A stretch of 64,000 nt of DNA. Origin: Aliiroseovarius sediminilitoris (GTDB lineage: Bacteria; Pseudomonadota; Alphaproteobacteria; Rhodobacterales; Rhodobacteraceae). The notes below the pieces were generated by a model. The model ran no database searches, was not told where the DNA came from, and worked only from the letters and a program-made list of their open reading frames with translations. A program made the position numbers and the translations under genes. The stretch is from contig NZ_FOJB01000001.1 of NCBI RefSeq assembly GCF_900109955.1, forward strand, positions 310,001-374,000. The letters are read 5' to 3'. Shown here piece after piece: positions 47,213 to 55,783 of this stretch (position 1 is its first letter; each line of letters starts with the position of its first letter).

Positions 47213-48262
47213 TTAGTTTGCGAAACCGGTAAAGCGGCGCACCGCGTCACCATCCCGCAGCGCCGATGCACCCGCTGCCACGATCACGTCGCCCGCCGAA
47301 AGACCGGACAACAATTCGAAATCACCATTGGGCGCGGGCTTGACCGTCACCGGGGTCGCGCTGACTGTGCCGGCGTCGCCGTCACCTGCCACGAAGCGCA
47401 TGACGGACAGCGCCCCGTCGGGGGCCGCGACAATCGCAGTCGAGGGGATCAGGATACCGGGATTTTCGTGTGCCGCCGACACCCGCACGTTCACCGATGA
47501 TCCGGGCAGAACATTCAGGTCCTCCCGCGGTGCCATGCCCAAGGTCAGGCGATAGGTCTGACCGGCCTCGGCGGCCTCGGCGTTGAATTCACGGATTGCG
47601 ACCGGAAACGGCGTGTCATGGGCCGGAAACTCGGCCACGAACTGCACATTCTTTTCTTTCGACGCTGTTTGGAACAGGATTTCGGGCACGTCGATCTCGA
47701 TCCGGATTTCGCTCATGTCATGCAGACGCACAACAGGCGTGCCAGCACTGATCGTGACGTAATTGTCGACATCCCGCGCCGCGACAAGCGCGTCGAACGG
47801 GGCGTAAAGCGTAGCGTTGTTCAGGTTTCTCTCGGCCTGCCTGAACGCGATATCAGCCAAGCTCAGCTGCGTCGTCGCATCGTCCAGGGCCACCTGACTG
47901 ACGGTGTTTCCCCGCAGCTTGGTCAAACGATCCAGTGTCCGTTCCGCCAGATCTTTCTGCACAGCCGCTTGTTCCAGCGCCAACGAAAACTGTTCCTGAT
48001 CCAACTGCGCCAGCAAATCACCTTCAGAAACCAATTGCCCTTCGATCACCGGAAACTCGACGATCTGACCTCCCACCTGGAAGGCCATATCAACACTTTG
48101 TCGCGCGACCACCTTGCCGAAAAAAACGCGGCTTAAAGTGTCATCATCTGCTGCGACCGTCATAAGTTTCACGGGTTTGACGGCATCTTCGGCGACGGCG
48201 CCAGAGATGGTAGCAACGATTGCGACCGCGGCGGCAGCCAAGAAGCGCGGAAATACGGGCAT
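47213..48262 (-). CDS. RND efflux periplasmic adaptor (membrane fusion protein)
   Basis: A 349-residue HlyD/AcrA-like adaptor with a Sec signal peptide (cleavage near GAVAED, residue 25), a lipoyl/biotinyl half-motif (GGQIVEFPVIEGQLVSEGDL), a helical hairpin (about 95-150), the second half-motif LYAPFDALVAARDV and a beta-barrel. It has no lipobox. It lies ten bases upstream of the permease. Confidence 0.92.
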   Translation of the reverse strand: MPVFPRFLAAAAVAIVATISGAVAEDAVKPVKLMTVAADDDTLSRVFFGKVVARQSVDMAFQVGGQIVEFPVIEGQLVSEGDLLAQLDQEQFSLALEQAAVQKDLAERTLDRLTKLRGNTVSQVALDDATTQLSLADIAFRQAERNLNNATLYAPFDALVAARDVDNYVTISAGTPVVRLHDMSEIRIEIDVPEILFQTASKEKNVQFVAEFPAHDTPFPVAIREFNAEAAEAGQTYRLTLGMAPREDLNVLPGSSVNVRVSAAHENPGILIPSTAIVAAPDGALSVMRFVAGDGDAGTVSATPVTVKPAPNGDFELLSGLSAGDVIVAAGASALRDGDAVRRFTGFAN

Positions 48263-48271
48263 GTTTTGTCC

Positions 48272-48739
48272 TTAGCAGGTGGTGTGTTTCTGGATGTTAC
48301 GGTGAATTTTAAGCGAGGTTCTGGCAAAACTGTCCAGCTCCTCGGCAGTCAGTTCCAGCGTCTCGCACAGCAATGTGCGCGCCATGACGACCATCGACGA
48401 CCGCAAATCGGCGCCGTCGCCTGTCAACTTCAGAAGCCATGCCCGGCGGTCATCGGGATCACGCTCTCGCACCACCAGACCACGCGCCTCCAGCTGATCG
48501 GCGGCGGTGGTCATGGTCGAGGGCAGCACATTCATTTCACGTGCCAGCGTGCCAAGTCGCTTCGGACGGTCCAGCCAGACCACGATCTTTCGTTCGAAAT
48601 AGGGCACGTCGATCTTGCTGTCGATTTCATCCATCAGCGATTCGATGAAGCCATGCAGAGCAAATACTCCCAGCAATGCGCCAAGTTCCGGTTCGACCGG
48701 TGAATCGTGTGGTGAATTGAAGTCAGATGGATGCGTCAT
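48272..48739 (-). CDS. MarR-family transcriptional regulator
   Basis: A 155-residue winged-helix regulator. The wHTH is PKRLGTLAREMNVLPSTMTT with recognition helix, and the wing is RGLVVRERDPDDRRAWLLKL (the DxRxxxxxLT signature). It lies ten bases upstream of the adaptor gene and is probably the local repressor of the efflux operon. ATG 48739 is preferred over an upstream in-frame start at 48811; its ribosome site is modest (CAGG). Confidence 0.9.
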   Translation of the reverse strand: MTHPSDFNSPHDSPVEPELGALLGVFALHGFIESLMDEIDSKIDVPYFERKIVVWLDRPKRLGTLAREMNVLPSTMTTAADQLEARGLVVRERDPDDRRAWLLKLTGDGADLRSSMVVMARTLLCETLELTAEELDSFARTSLKIHRNIQKHTTC

Positions 48740-48984
48740 GTGATAAACTGCCTGAGTCGCGCTGACGTACTTATAAATTTCATTTTCTGAAATATCCAGT
48801 ATTAAAATCAATAAAATCGCCGTTAGCGTAGGACAACCCCGTCACACCCACCAATCTCCCTGGATGCCCTTACGTAACCTCTCACTTTGCATTGCGTTGC
48901 AGAGAATCCTCGGCAATCATCAGAGCGTTAGCTGTAAATAACCGTGCGTTCGCGTCGCGGCCTTCGGCCTCGCCTTTCACGAAT

Positions 48985-49003
48985 TGGTAAAAAATTATTA
49001 CCA
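48985..49003. promoter_or_regulatory. Operator-like palindrome upstream of the TRAP operon
   Basis: TGGTAA (48985-48990) and TTACCA (48998-49003) with a 7-bp A/T spacer. The TGGT/ACCA half-sites resemble FCD-type GntR operators. It lies 127 bp before the TRAP binding-protein start. Confidence 0.45.
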
Positions 49004-49019
49004 GTTTGAGAAATATCAA

Positions 49020-49047
49020 TTGAAATCTGGTTTTATCTACGTAGTAA
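49020..49047 (+). promoter_or_regulatory. Possible sigma-70-like promoter of the TRAP operon
   Basis: TTGAAA (49020-49025), 16-bp spacer, TAGTAA (49042-49047), just downstream of the palindrome, so a bound repressor could block it. Confidence 0.35.
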
Positions 49048-49129
49048 TTGCGTGGCAGCGTAAAGTTGACCCTTGGTCGGCCCGCGTTCGAACAAGAATA
49101 TATCTAAAACTCGGAGGAGAATTATCTAT

Positions 49130-50212
49130 ATGGAACGCCGTAAGTTTCTAAAAGGCGCAGCGATTGGTGCTGGCGCAACAGCTCTTGCCACCCCGGCACT
49201 GGCGCAAGGTGGCAAGACAATGACCATCGTGTCGACCTGGCCGCGCGACTTTCCGGGTCTTGGTGTCTCGGCACAACGTCTGGCCGACCGCATTGGCGTG
49301 TTGTCCGAGGGTGCGTTGAATGTTGAATATTTTGCCGCTGGCGAACGTGTCGGCGCGCTGGACGTGTTTGACGAAGTCGCTTCGGGCAATAGCCAGGCCT
49401 ATATCGGTGCTGACTATTACTGGACCGGCAAGCATCCTGCCCTGGCCTATTTCACCGCCGTGCCCTTCGGCATGTCCTTCGCTGAAATCAACGCTTGGTG
49501 CCTGTATGGCGGCGGCATGGAAATCTGGGATAAAGTTCAGGACCAGTTCGGCCTGAAAGGTCTGCCCGCAGGCAACACCGGCACCCAGGCTGGCGGCTGG
49601 TTCAACAAGGAAATCGAAAGCGCCGATGACTTCAAGGGTCTGAAAATGCGCATTCCGGGCCTTGGCGGTCAGGTTCTGGCGAAGCTGGGCGCATCGACCG
49701 TGTCGTTGCCCGGTGGTCAGATCTATGAAAACCTCGTCTCCGGCACCATCGACGCGACCGAATGGGTTGGTCCCTATAACGACTACTTCATGAAGTTCTA
49801 TGAAGCCGCCAAGTATTATTACACTGGTGGTATGCACGAGCCGGGTGCGCAGCTGTCGCTGACCTCGAACAAATCGTGGTGGTCCAGCCTGTCGGATTGG
49901 GAACGCGCGGTGATCACCGCAGCGGCGCTCGAAGAAAACGCCAACTCCTACTTTGAAGCGATGGCGCTGAACGGTGAATACCTGACCAAGCTGGTGGACG
50001 AGCAAGGCGTCGAAGTGCGCAGCTTCAATGACGAGACTTGGGATGCAATGGGCGAAGCTGCTCAGGAAGTGTTTGAAGAAACCGCAAGCTATGACGCACT
50101 GGCTGCGGAAGTGAACGACGCCGTTCAGGCCAAGATGCGCGAAATCGGTCGCGGTATCTCGTTGTTCGAAGGTCAGTTCGTGAACCAGCGCAACCGGATT
50201 CTGGATCTGTAA
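49130..50212 (+). CDS. TRAP transporter substrate-binding protein, 2-oxoacid (TakP-like) type
   Basis: A 360-residue periplasmic binding protein. The N terminus MERRKFLKGAAIGAGATALA is a Tat signal with cleavage after ALA-Q. TWPRDFPGLGVSAQRLADRI, AGNTGTQAGGWFNKEI, MRIPGLGGQVLAKLGA and IDATEWVGPYND match the TakP-like DctP branch that binds alpha-keto acids as dimers. The substrate is an inference. ATG 49130 has GGAGGAG upstream. A strong terminator separates it from the permease genes. Confidence 0.87.
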   Translation: MERRKFLKGAAIGAGATALATPALAQGGKTMTIVSTWPRDFPGLGVSAQRLADRIGVLSEGALNVEYFAAGERVGALDVFDEVASGNSQAYIGADYYWTGKHPALAYFTAVPFGMSFAEINAWCLYGGGMEIWDKVQDQFGLKGLPAGNTGTQAGGWFNKEIESADDFKGLKMRIPGLGGQVLAKLGASTVSLPGGQIYENLVSGTIDATEWVGPYNDYFMKFYEAAKYYYTGGMHEPGAQLSLTSNKSWWSSLSDWERAVITAAALEENANSYFEAMALNGEYLTKLVDEQGVEVRSFNDETWDAMGEAAQEVFEETASYDALAAEVNDAVQAKMREIGRGISLFEGQFVNQRNRILDL

Positions 50213-50238
50213 TCCAGTCTGGACGAAAGCCTAGAAAA

Positions 50239-50271
50239 CCAAGGACGGGGAAGGTTCCCCGTCCTTTTTCC
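50239..50271 (+). terminator. Terminator inside the TRAP operon
   Basis: AAGGACGGGGAA (50241-50252) pairs with TTCCCCGTCCTT (50255-50266), followed by TTTTTC. It lies between the binding-protein and permease genes and should make the binding protein more abundant than the permeases. Confidence 0.88.
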
Positions 50272-50316
50272 AAAGGATCACGCAAGAATTGATCCGACGG
50301 CCGTTCGGGAGGCGAT

Positions 50317-51315
50317 ATGGCACAAGACAGCACTCAACCAGACATTCCAAGACACGGCGACCCTGCAATCCTTGCGCGGTTGTTCGGCTGGTGCACGCTG
50401 ACCATTCTGGCGGCATTTCTGATCAACAACGTGCTGGTGGTCGGGTTCGGTTATTCCGGCACAAATGCCTTTCTTGACGGCACAGCGCCCAGCGGATGGG
50501 TTCACCTGGCGTTGTATGCGGTGGCAATTGCCGTAGCTGCGGCCGTTGTCCTGCGCGGCCGGACGACATCACTGCGCTGGGATGCGCATCGGATCCACAA
50601 ATTCAACGTCTACCTGATACGGGCCCTGTTCTGGGCCGTGTTCCTGATCGGGATCACAGACGCGACAATCGCATTCATGCGTGCCGAAAACCTGATCGAG
50701 CCGTTCTTGGGATCGACGAATGCCAGACTGTTCAGCCGTCCAAGCTGGGTTGGATCTTATGTGCACATTCCTTTGATCGTCGTCGCCTTTGGCATCGCGA
50801 CTGTGACACGGACCCTTGGGTTCTTCTGGCTGGCTTTCCTGATCGTGATTGCCGAGCTTCTGATCGTAATCTCGCGTTTCATGTTCAGCTATGAACAGGC
50901 GCTGATGGGCGATCTTGTGCGCTACTGGTATGCCGCGCTGTTCCTGTTCTCATCCGCCTATACATTGTTTGACGAAGGCCATGTTCGGGTCGATGTCCTG
51001 TATGCTGGCTTCGGCAGAACGACGCGGGGCATTGTGAACGGGATCGGCACAATCCTGCTTGGAATGTCCACCGCCTGGGTCATTCTGGCTGTCGGTTTCG
51101 GGGGCAAGCAGTCCATCATCAACGCGCCAATCACCAGTTTCGAGATTTCGCAGGCCGGCCCCTTCGGCCTTTACACGAAATACCAGATGGCCGCCTTTAT
51201 TGGCTTGTTTGCCGTCACCATGCTGATCCAGTTCGTCAGCTATTTCTTCGATGCCGTGGCAGACAAACGGGACGAACCCGGCCACCGCGAAATCGCACAA
51301 TCTTCAGCGCACTGA
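50317..51315 (+). CDS. TRAP transporter small permease with extended N terminus
   Basis: A 332-residue DctQ-family membrane protein, about twice the usual length. The C-terminal ~170 residues (YWYAALFLFSSAYTLFDEGH then VRVDVLYAGF) are the classic DctQ domain; the N-terminal half has four further predicted helices (about 20-42, 65-83, 105-125, 150-185). The long form is known from TakQ-like transporters. It follows the binding protein after a terminator and ends ten bases before the large permease. Confidence 0.82.
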   Translation: MAQDSTQPDIPRHGDPAILARLFGWCTLTILAAFLINNVLVVGFGYSGTNAFLDGTAPSGWVHLALYAVAIAVAAAVVLRGRTTSLRWDAHRIHKFNVYLIRALFWAVFLIGITDATIAFMRAENLIEPFLGSTNARLFSRPSWVGSYVHIPLIVVAFGIATVTRTLGFFWLAFLIVIAELLIVISRFMFSYEQALMGDLVRYWYAALFLFSSAYTLFDEGHVRVDVLYAGFGRTTRGIVNGIGTILLGMSTAWVILAVGFGGKQSIINAPITSFEISQAGPFGLYTKYQMAAFIGLFAVTMLIQFVSYFFDAVADKRDEPGHREIAQSSAH

Positions 51316-51325
51316 GGTCTGACAC

Positions 51326-53980
51326 ATGGAACTTTTCTTTCTCTTCCTGCTGATCGTGATCATGGCAGGTGCGCTGGGGTCCGGCTATCCGGTTGCCTTC
51401 GCCCTTCCGGGTGCTGCGATCATCGCCATCGGCCTTGCCGCGGGCGCAGGCTATATGTTTACCGGATCAACCGATGCCTATTTCCATAGTGGCGGCCCGA
51501 ACCAGTGGTTGTCCGCCGGGGTGACAAACCTTAGGGGCGTCTATTGGGAGGTCGAGCGAGATACGCTGATCGCCATTCCCCTGTTCATCTTCATGGGCAT
51601 CATGCTTCAGCGTTCCAAGATCGCCGAAGACCTTCTGGTTACAATGGCCCGCCTTTTCGGACCGGTTCCCGGCGGGCTGGGCATTTCGGTCGTCTTCGTC
51701 GGCGCGCTTCTGGCGGCCACGACGGGGATCGTCGGCGCAACCGTGGTTGCAATGGGGCTGATCTCGTTGCCCGCAATGCTACGCAACAACTATTCGCAAT
51801 CGCTGGCCACCGGCACCATTGCCGCATCGGGCACGTTGGGGCAGATCATTCCGCCGTCGATCGTGCTGATCATTCTGGCCGACCAGTTGGCCTCGGCCAC
51901 CGACCAGGCCGGAACGGCGCGCAAGATTCTGCACAAGGAAGCCACGGGCGAGCTGTCCATGCCGTCCATGTTCGACGTGGTGTCGACATCGGCGGGCGAG
52001 ATGTTTTTGGGTGCGTTCATCCCCGGTATGCTGCTTGTCGGGCTCTACATGCTCTACATCCTGTTTTACGCAATTTTGCGGCCGCAACAGGCCCCGGCTG
52101 TTCCCTATGAGGGTGCGTTTGACCTCGATTTCCTTAAGAACGTTCTGATCACGCTGGTCCCGCCGCTTGCCCTGATCTTTCTGGTTCTCGGGTCGATCAT
52201 CGCAGGCATCGCCACGGTGAACCAAGCTGGCGCCATTGGCGCGGCTGGCGCGATGATCATGGCCGGATATCGTCTGCCCGCACCGGGCAAAACGCTATAT
52301 TATCCCGCACTTCTGGCCATCGCGGCCCTTTTTGTCGCGGGCTATGCCCTGACGAATTTTGAAATGAACGTCAAAGGCGTCGAAAACGTCACCGATCAGC
52401 TGGGTATCACGCTTGGCGTCATTTCGACCATCATGCTGCTGATTGCGCTGGGCTGGTCGTGCTGGCGCATCTTCAAGATCGAAGACACGCTGGCAGGCGT
52501 CATGCTGGAAACAGCCAAGACGACCTCGCTGGTCTTTATCATCCTTCTGGGTGCCGCCATGCTGACCGCTGCGTTCCGCGCCTTTGGTGGGGAAGAGCTG
52601 GTGCGTGAGTTCCTGTTGGGCCTTCCGGGCGGGTTCTGGACGCAGTTCGTCATCGTGATGCTGGTGATCTTCATCCTGGGCTTCTTCCTTGACTTTATCG
52701 AGATCGCGGTGGTCGTCGTGCCGATTGTGGCACCCATCCTGCTGGCCGATCCCGAAGCCAACATCACGGCCGTTTGGCTGGGTGTGATGATTGGTCTGAA
52801 CATTCAGACCAGTTTCCTGACACCTCCGTTCGGATTTGCGCTGTTTTATTTGCGCGGGGTGGCCCCTGCCGTCGTCAAGACGGTGCAGATGTATAAGGGT
52901 GTGATCGCCTTTATCCTGTTGCAACTGACGGCGCTGGCCATCGTGGGTTCGTATCCTCCGCTGGTGAACTACCTGCCCAACCGGGTCAGTTTCCTGTCAG
53001 AAACCAGCCCGCCACCACGAAACCCAAGGCTTCAGATGTGCCTTGAGGAATATGTCGGGCAGAAACTGTCGGAAAGCACCGAAATTCAGGACGCTATCGC
53101 AACCGCGCGAGCCTTCGATCTGGCGGTGTTACCCGAAAATCTGTCGGACGACATGACCGACGCGCTTGATTCTGCTGACACCGCCGTTTCCGAGCTTGAA
53201 TCCGCATTTGCCGCCGAAAGCGAAGTGGAAGCTGCCGCGGACGATTATCGCCCGCAATTGCGGTTGGTGCGCGGGATAGAGAAACAGATCCGTAGTGCCA
53301 ACGAGGCGATCGACAATCTGAAAACCCGGATCGGTCGGATGCGCGACGAAAGTCAGGCATCCGCGCGGACCGCGCTTGAGGCTGATGTTGCCGCCCTGAC
53401 CGCCGAGGTCGAGTATCTGCGCGAGCAAATTCCCGAAAGCTGGAAAGAGGTTCACGAAACCTTCCAAGGCTTGACCAACGCCGAAAACGCGGCGCGGACA
53501 CGCTATCGCCGGGCTGCCGACTCGGCCTATGAGGATGCGCTGGATGTTCTGGCCGTGCTTGAAGCAACCGAGAGTTTCGCCGCGATGGAACCGCAATTGC
53601 GCGACTTGAAAGCGACAATTGAATCCACACCCGAAAGCGAAGCAGAGGATCTGGTCAGTGAAATGTCCAAGGCTTTCGGCAAAATCGAAGGTGCGGATGA
53701 TGTCGAAGACGCCTTGAAAGACGTCGCGAAGGCGCTGAAGGGAAGCAACCCTGACCGTGTCGAAGCGATGGAATCCTATGACACCGCCGTATCAGAGTTC
53801 GAGTCGCAGATCGCATGGCGCCAGCAGGCGGACGCAACCCTGCGCCCAGGTCTGACAAGCTATGTGGACACCCTGCGTGGCAGCCTTGGCATTCGCGTTC
53901 AGGATCGATTCACCCGCGAACAGGCATTGGCAATGGCATCCTGTTCGTCACAACATCGCGATATCTCGTTGAATTTCTGA
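51326..53980 (+). CDS. TRAP transporter large permease with long coiled-coil C-terminal tail
   Basis: An 884-residue DctM-family permease. The transport domain (about 1-545) has many helices with FIFMGIMLQRSKIAEDLL, GIVGATVVAMGLISLPAML and GTLGQIIPPSIVLIILADQL, plus the C-terminal half motifs FFLDFIEIAVVVVPIVAPIL and TSFLTPPFGFALFYLRGVAP. After LVNYLPNRVSF a hydrophilic, Glu/Ala/Asp-rich extension of about 330 residues follows (552-884), helical and coiled-coil-like, without membrane helices. Ordinary DctM proteins end near residue 430-600. The frame is continuous, without a second start site at the junction. Confidence 0.88.
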   Translation: MELFFLFLLIVIMAGALGSGYPVAFALPGAAIIAIGLAAGAGYMFTGSTDAYFHSGGPNQWLSAGVTNLRGVYWEVERDTLIAIPLFIFMGIMLQRSKIAEDLLVTMARLFGPVPGGLGISVVFVGALLAATTGIVGATVVAMGLISLPAMLRNNYSQSLATGTIAASGTLGQIIPPSIVLIILADQLASATDQAGTARKILHKEATGELSMPSMFDVVSTSAGEMFLGAFIPGMLLVGLYMLYILFYAILRPQQAPAVPYEGAFDLDFLKNVLITLVPPLALIFLVLGSIIAGIATVNQAGAIGAAGAMIMAGYRLPAPGKTLYYPALLAIAALFVAGYALTNFEMNVKGVENVTDQLGITLGVISTIMLLIALGWSCWRIFKIEDTLAGVMLETAKTTSLVFIILLGAAMLTAAFRAFGGEELVREFLLGLPGGFWTQFVIVMLVIFILGFFLDFIEIAVVVVPIVAPILLADPEANITAVWLGVMIGLNIQTSFLTPPFGFALFYLRGVAPAVVKTVQMYKGVIAFILLQLTALAIVGSYPPLVNYLPNRVSFLSETSPPPRNPRLQMCLEEYVGQKLSESTEIQDAIATARAFDLAVLPENLSDDMTDALDSADTAVSELESAFAAESEVEAAADDYRPQLRLVRGIEKQIRSANEAIDNLKTRIGRMRDESQASARTALEADVAALTAEVEYLREQIPESWKEVHETFQGLTNAENAARTRYRRAADSAYEDALDVLAVLEATESFAAMEPQLRDLKATIESTPESEAEDLVSEMSKAFGKIEGADDVEDALKDVAKALKGSNPDRVEAMESYDTAVSEFESQIAWRQQADATLRPGLTSYVDTLRGSLGIRVQDRFTREQALAMASCSSQHRDISLNF

Positions 53981-54002
53981 GCATATTTGACACAACAACT
54001 GA

Positions 54003-54030
54003 AAGGGCCGGTGATGACACCGGCCCTTTT
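54003..54030 (+). terminator. Terminator of the TRAP operon
   Basis: AAGGGCCGGTG (54003-54013) pairs with CACCGGCCCTTT, followed by a short T-run. Confidence 0.88.
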
Positions 54031-54159
54031 GTATGCTGTAGTGGGTAGTATTTTCACATCGGACATAGGATAAGTGTCGGAACGGAAAGCCACACAGTCG
54101 GTATCAAACCTTGCGAAACCCGATCATCTGGTCAACTCTAAGAGCCGATCTAAAAAAAT

Positions 54160-54173
54160 GGGCCAAAAGGCCC
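54160..54173. promoter_or_regulatory. Hairpin just upstream of the ABC binding-protein start
   Basis: GGGCC-AAAA-GGCCC (54160-54173), 25 bases before ATG 54199. On the minus strand it is followed by a T-run, but no minus gene ends here; an RNA-stability or translation element in the 5' leader is possible. Confidence 0.3.
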
Positions 54174-54198
54174 AAAAGCTTCACACAGGGAGTCCTCA

Positions 54199-55782
54199 AT
54201 GTCCAAAGAACTTGAATATCTGTCAAAACAGTTTGTCGCGCGTAAGCTATCACGCCGTCACTTCATGGGCCGTGCCGCCGCACTTGGCATGACCGCAGCG
54301 GGGGCAAGCACCATGCTGTCTTCGGCAGTCTATGCCCAAGGGCCGGTCAAGGGCGGAACAATCCGCGTCGGCATCCAGGGCGGATCGACCACCGACAGCC
54401 TTGATCCGGCAACCACAACCAACTCCACCGGCACCATGGTCAACCGCTTCTGGGGTGAGCCTCTGCTTGAACTTGCCCCCCATGGCGGGCTTGAAAACAA
54501 GCTGGCTGAAGAGGTTTCAGCCTCGGCTGATGCCAAGGTCTGGACCTTCAAGATCCGCTCGGGCGTCCAGTTTTCAAATGGTAAGACCCTGACTGCCGAT
54601 GACGTTCTGGCAACGATGGAACGTCATTCGGGCGAAGACACGAAATCCGGTGCGCTGGGGATCATGCGCGGCATTACCGCGATGAGCGCCGATGGGGACA
54701 AGTTCATCGTCGAGTTGGACACGCCGAACGCCGACCTTCCCTATCTGATGACCGACTATCACCTGATGATCCAACCCAATGGCGGCAATGATGACCCGAC
54801 CGCCGCGATCGGCACCGGCCCCTATATCCTGAAAGAAGTGGATATGGGCGTCCGCTTTGTGGCCGAAAAGAACCCCGACTATTGGGGCGATCTGGGCCAT
54901 GCCGATACCATTGAGCTTGTCGTGATCAACGACGACACCGCACGTATGGCGGCAATTCAGTCGGGCCAGGTCGACATGGTTGTCCGCGTGCCCCCACGGA
55001 CCGCTGATCTGGTGGCACGCGCGCCCAACATCAATGTCTCGTCAACCTCCGGCCCCGGCCACTACGTGTTCATTGCCCATTGCGACACGGCGCCTTTCGA
55101 CAACAACCACCTGCGCCTTGCACTGAAATACGGCATAAACCGCCAGGAGATGGTCGACAAGATTCTGTTTGGCTATGGCTCGATCGGGAACGACATCCCG
55201 ATCAACGATTCTTATCCCCTGTTCACCGAGATCGAGCAGCGCAACTACGACCCTGATCAGGCAAAGTTCCACTTTGACAAGTCCGGGTATGATGGCACCA
55301 TCCTGCTGCGCACGTCTGACAACAGCTTCCCCGGTGCCCCGGATGCGTCGGCGCTGTTTCAACAATCGCTGGCAACGGCGGGGATCAATCTTGAAATCAA
55401 GCGCGAGCCGAATGACGGTTACTGGTCCGAGGTCTGGAACGTCAAGCCATTCAGCACCAGCTATTGGAGCGGACGGCCGACCCAGGACCAGATGTATTCT
55501 ACCGCGTATCTTTCGACGGCGGACTGGAACGACACACGGTTCTTCAATGAGCAATTCGACCAGATGCTGTTGGCGGCACGGGCCGAGTTGGACGAGGCCA
55601 AGCGCACCCAGATATATGCCGATATGGGCATGATCGTGCACAACGAAGGTGGTCTGATCGCCCCGATGTTCAATGATTTCATCGACGCCACGACCGATCG
55701 GGTCGCCGGCTGGGTCGAAGGCCACAAGGGCTTTGACCTGATGAACTTCTATGCCCCGATGAAGATGTGGGTCGTCGGCTGA
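54199..55782 (+). CDS. ABC transporter substrate-binding protein, Dpp/Opp (SBP_bac_5) family
   Basis: A 527-residue binding protein with a Tat-type signal (SRRHFMGRAAALGMTAAGAS, cleavage after YAQ near residue 47). KVWTFKIRSGVQFSNGKTLT, the family motif around the first lobe, and GTGPYILKEVDMG are diagnostic. It belongs to importers of di/oligopeptides, opines or glycosides. It heads an operon of two permeases, a fused ATPase, a phosphodiesterase-like gene and an FAH-family gene. GGGAG precedes the start. Confidence 0.92.
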   Translation: MSKELEYLSKQFVARKLSRRHFMGRAAALGMTAAGASTMLSSAVYAQGPVKGGTIRVGIQGGSTTDSLDPATTTNSTGTMVNRFWGEPLLELAPHGGLENKLAEEVSASADAKVWTFKIRSGVQFSNGKTLTADDVLATMERHSGEDTKSGALGIMRGITAMSADGDKFIVELDTPNADLPYLMTDYHLMIQPNGGNDDPTAAIGTGPYILKEVDMGVRFVAEKNPDYWGDLGHADTIELVVINDDTARMAAIQSGQVDMVVRVPPRTADLVARAPNINVSSTSGPGHYVFIAHCDTAPFDNNHLRLALKYGINRQEMVDKILFGYGSIGNDIPINDSYPLFTEIEQRNYDPDQAKFHFDKSGYDGTILLRTSDNSFPGAPDASALFQQSLATAGINLEIKREPNDGYWSEVWNVKPFSTSYWSGRPTQDQMYSTAYLSTADWNDTRFFNEQFDQMLLAARAELDEAKRTQIYADMGMIVHNEGGLIAPMFNDFIDATTDRVAGWVEGHKGFDLMNFYAPMKMWVVG

Positions 55783-55783
55783 T

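Larger units (their letters stand above)
48740..49129. other. 390-bp intergenic region with regulatory sites
   Basis: No gene. It holds the upstream region of the marR-efflux operon on the left and the TRAP promoter region on the right. A GC-rich palindrome GGCCTTCGGCC lies near 48958-48970. The operator-like palindrome and promoter of the TRAP operon are listed separately. Confidence 0.6.

Noticed and set aside
54160-54173. Minus-strand terminator before the ABC operon
   Set aside because: The hairpin and T-run are present, but no minus-strand gene ends there, so it is listed only as a leader hairpin.
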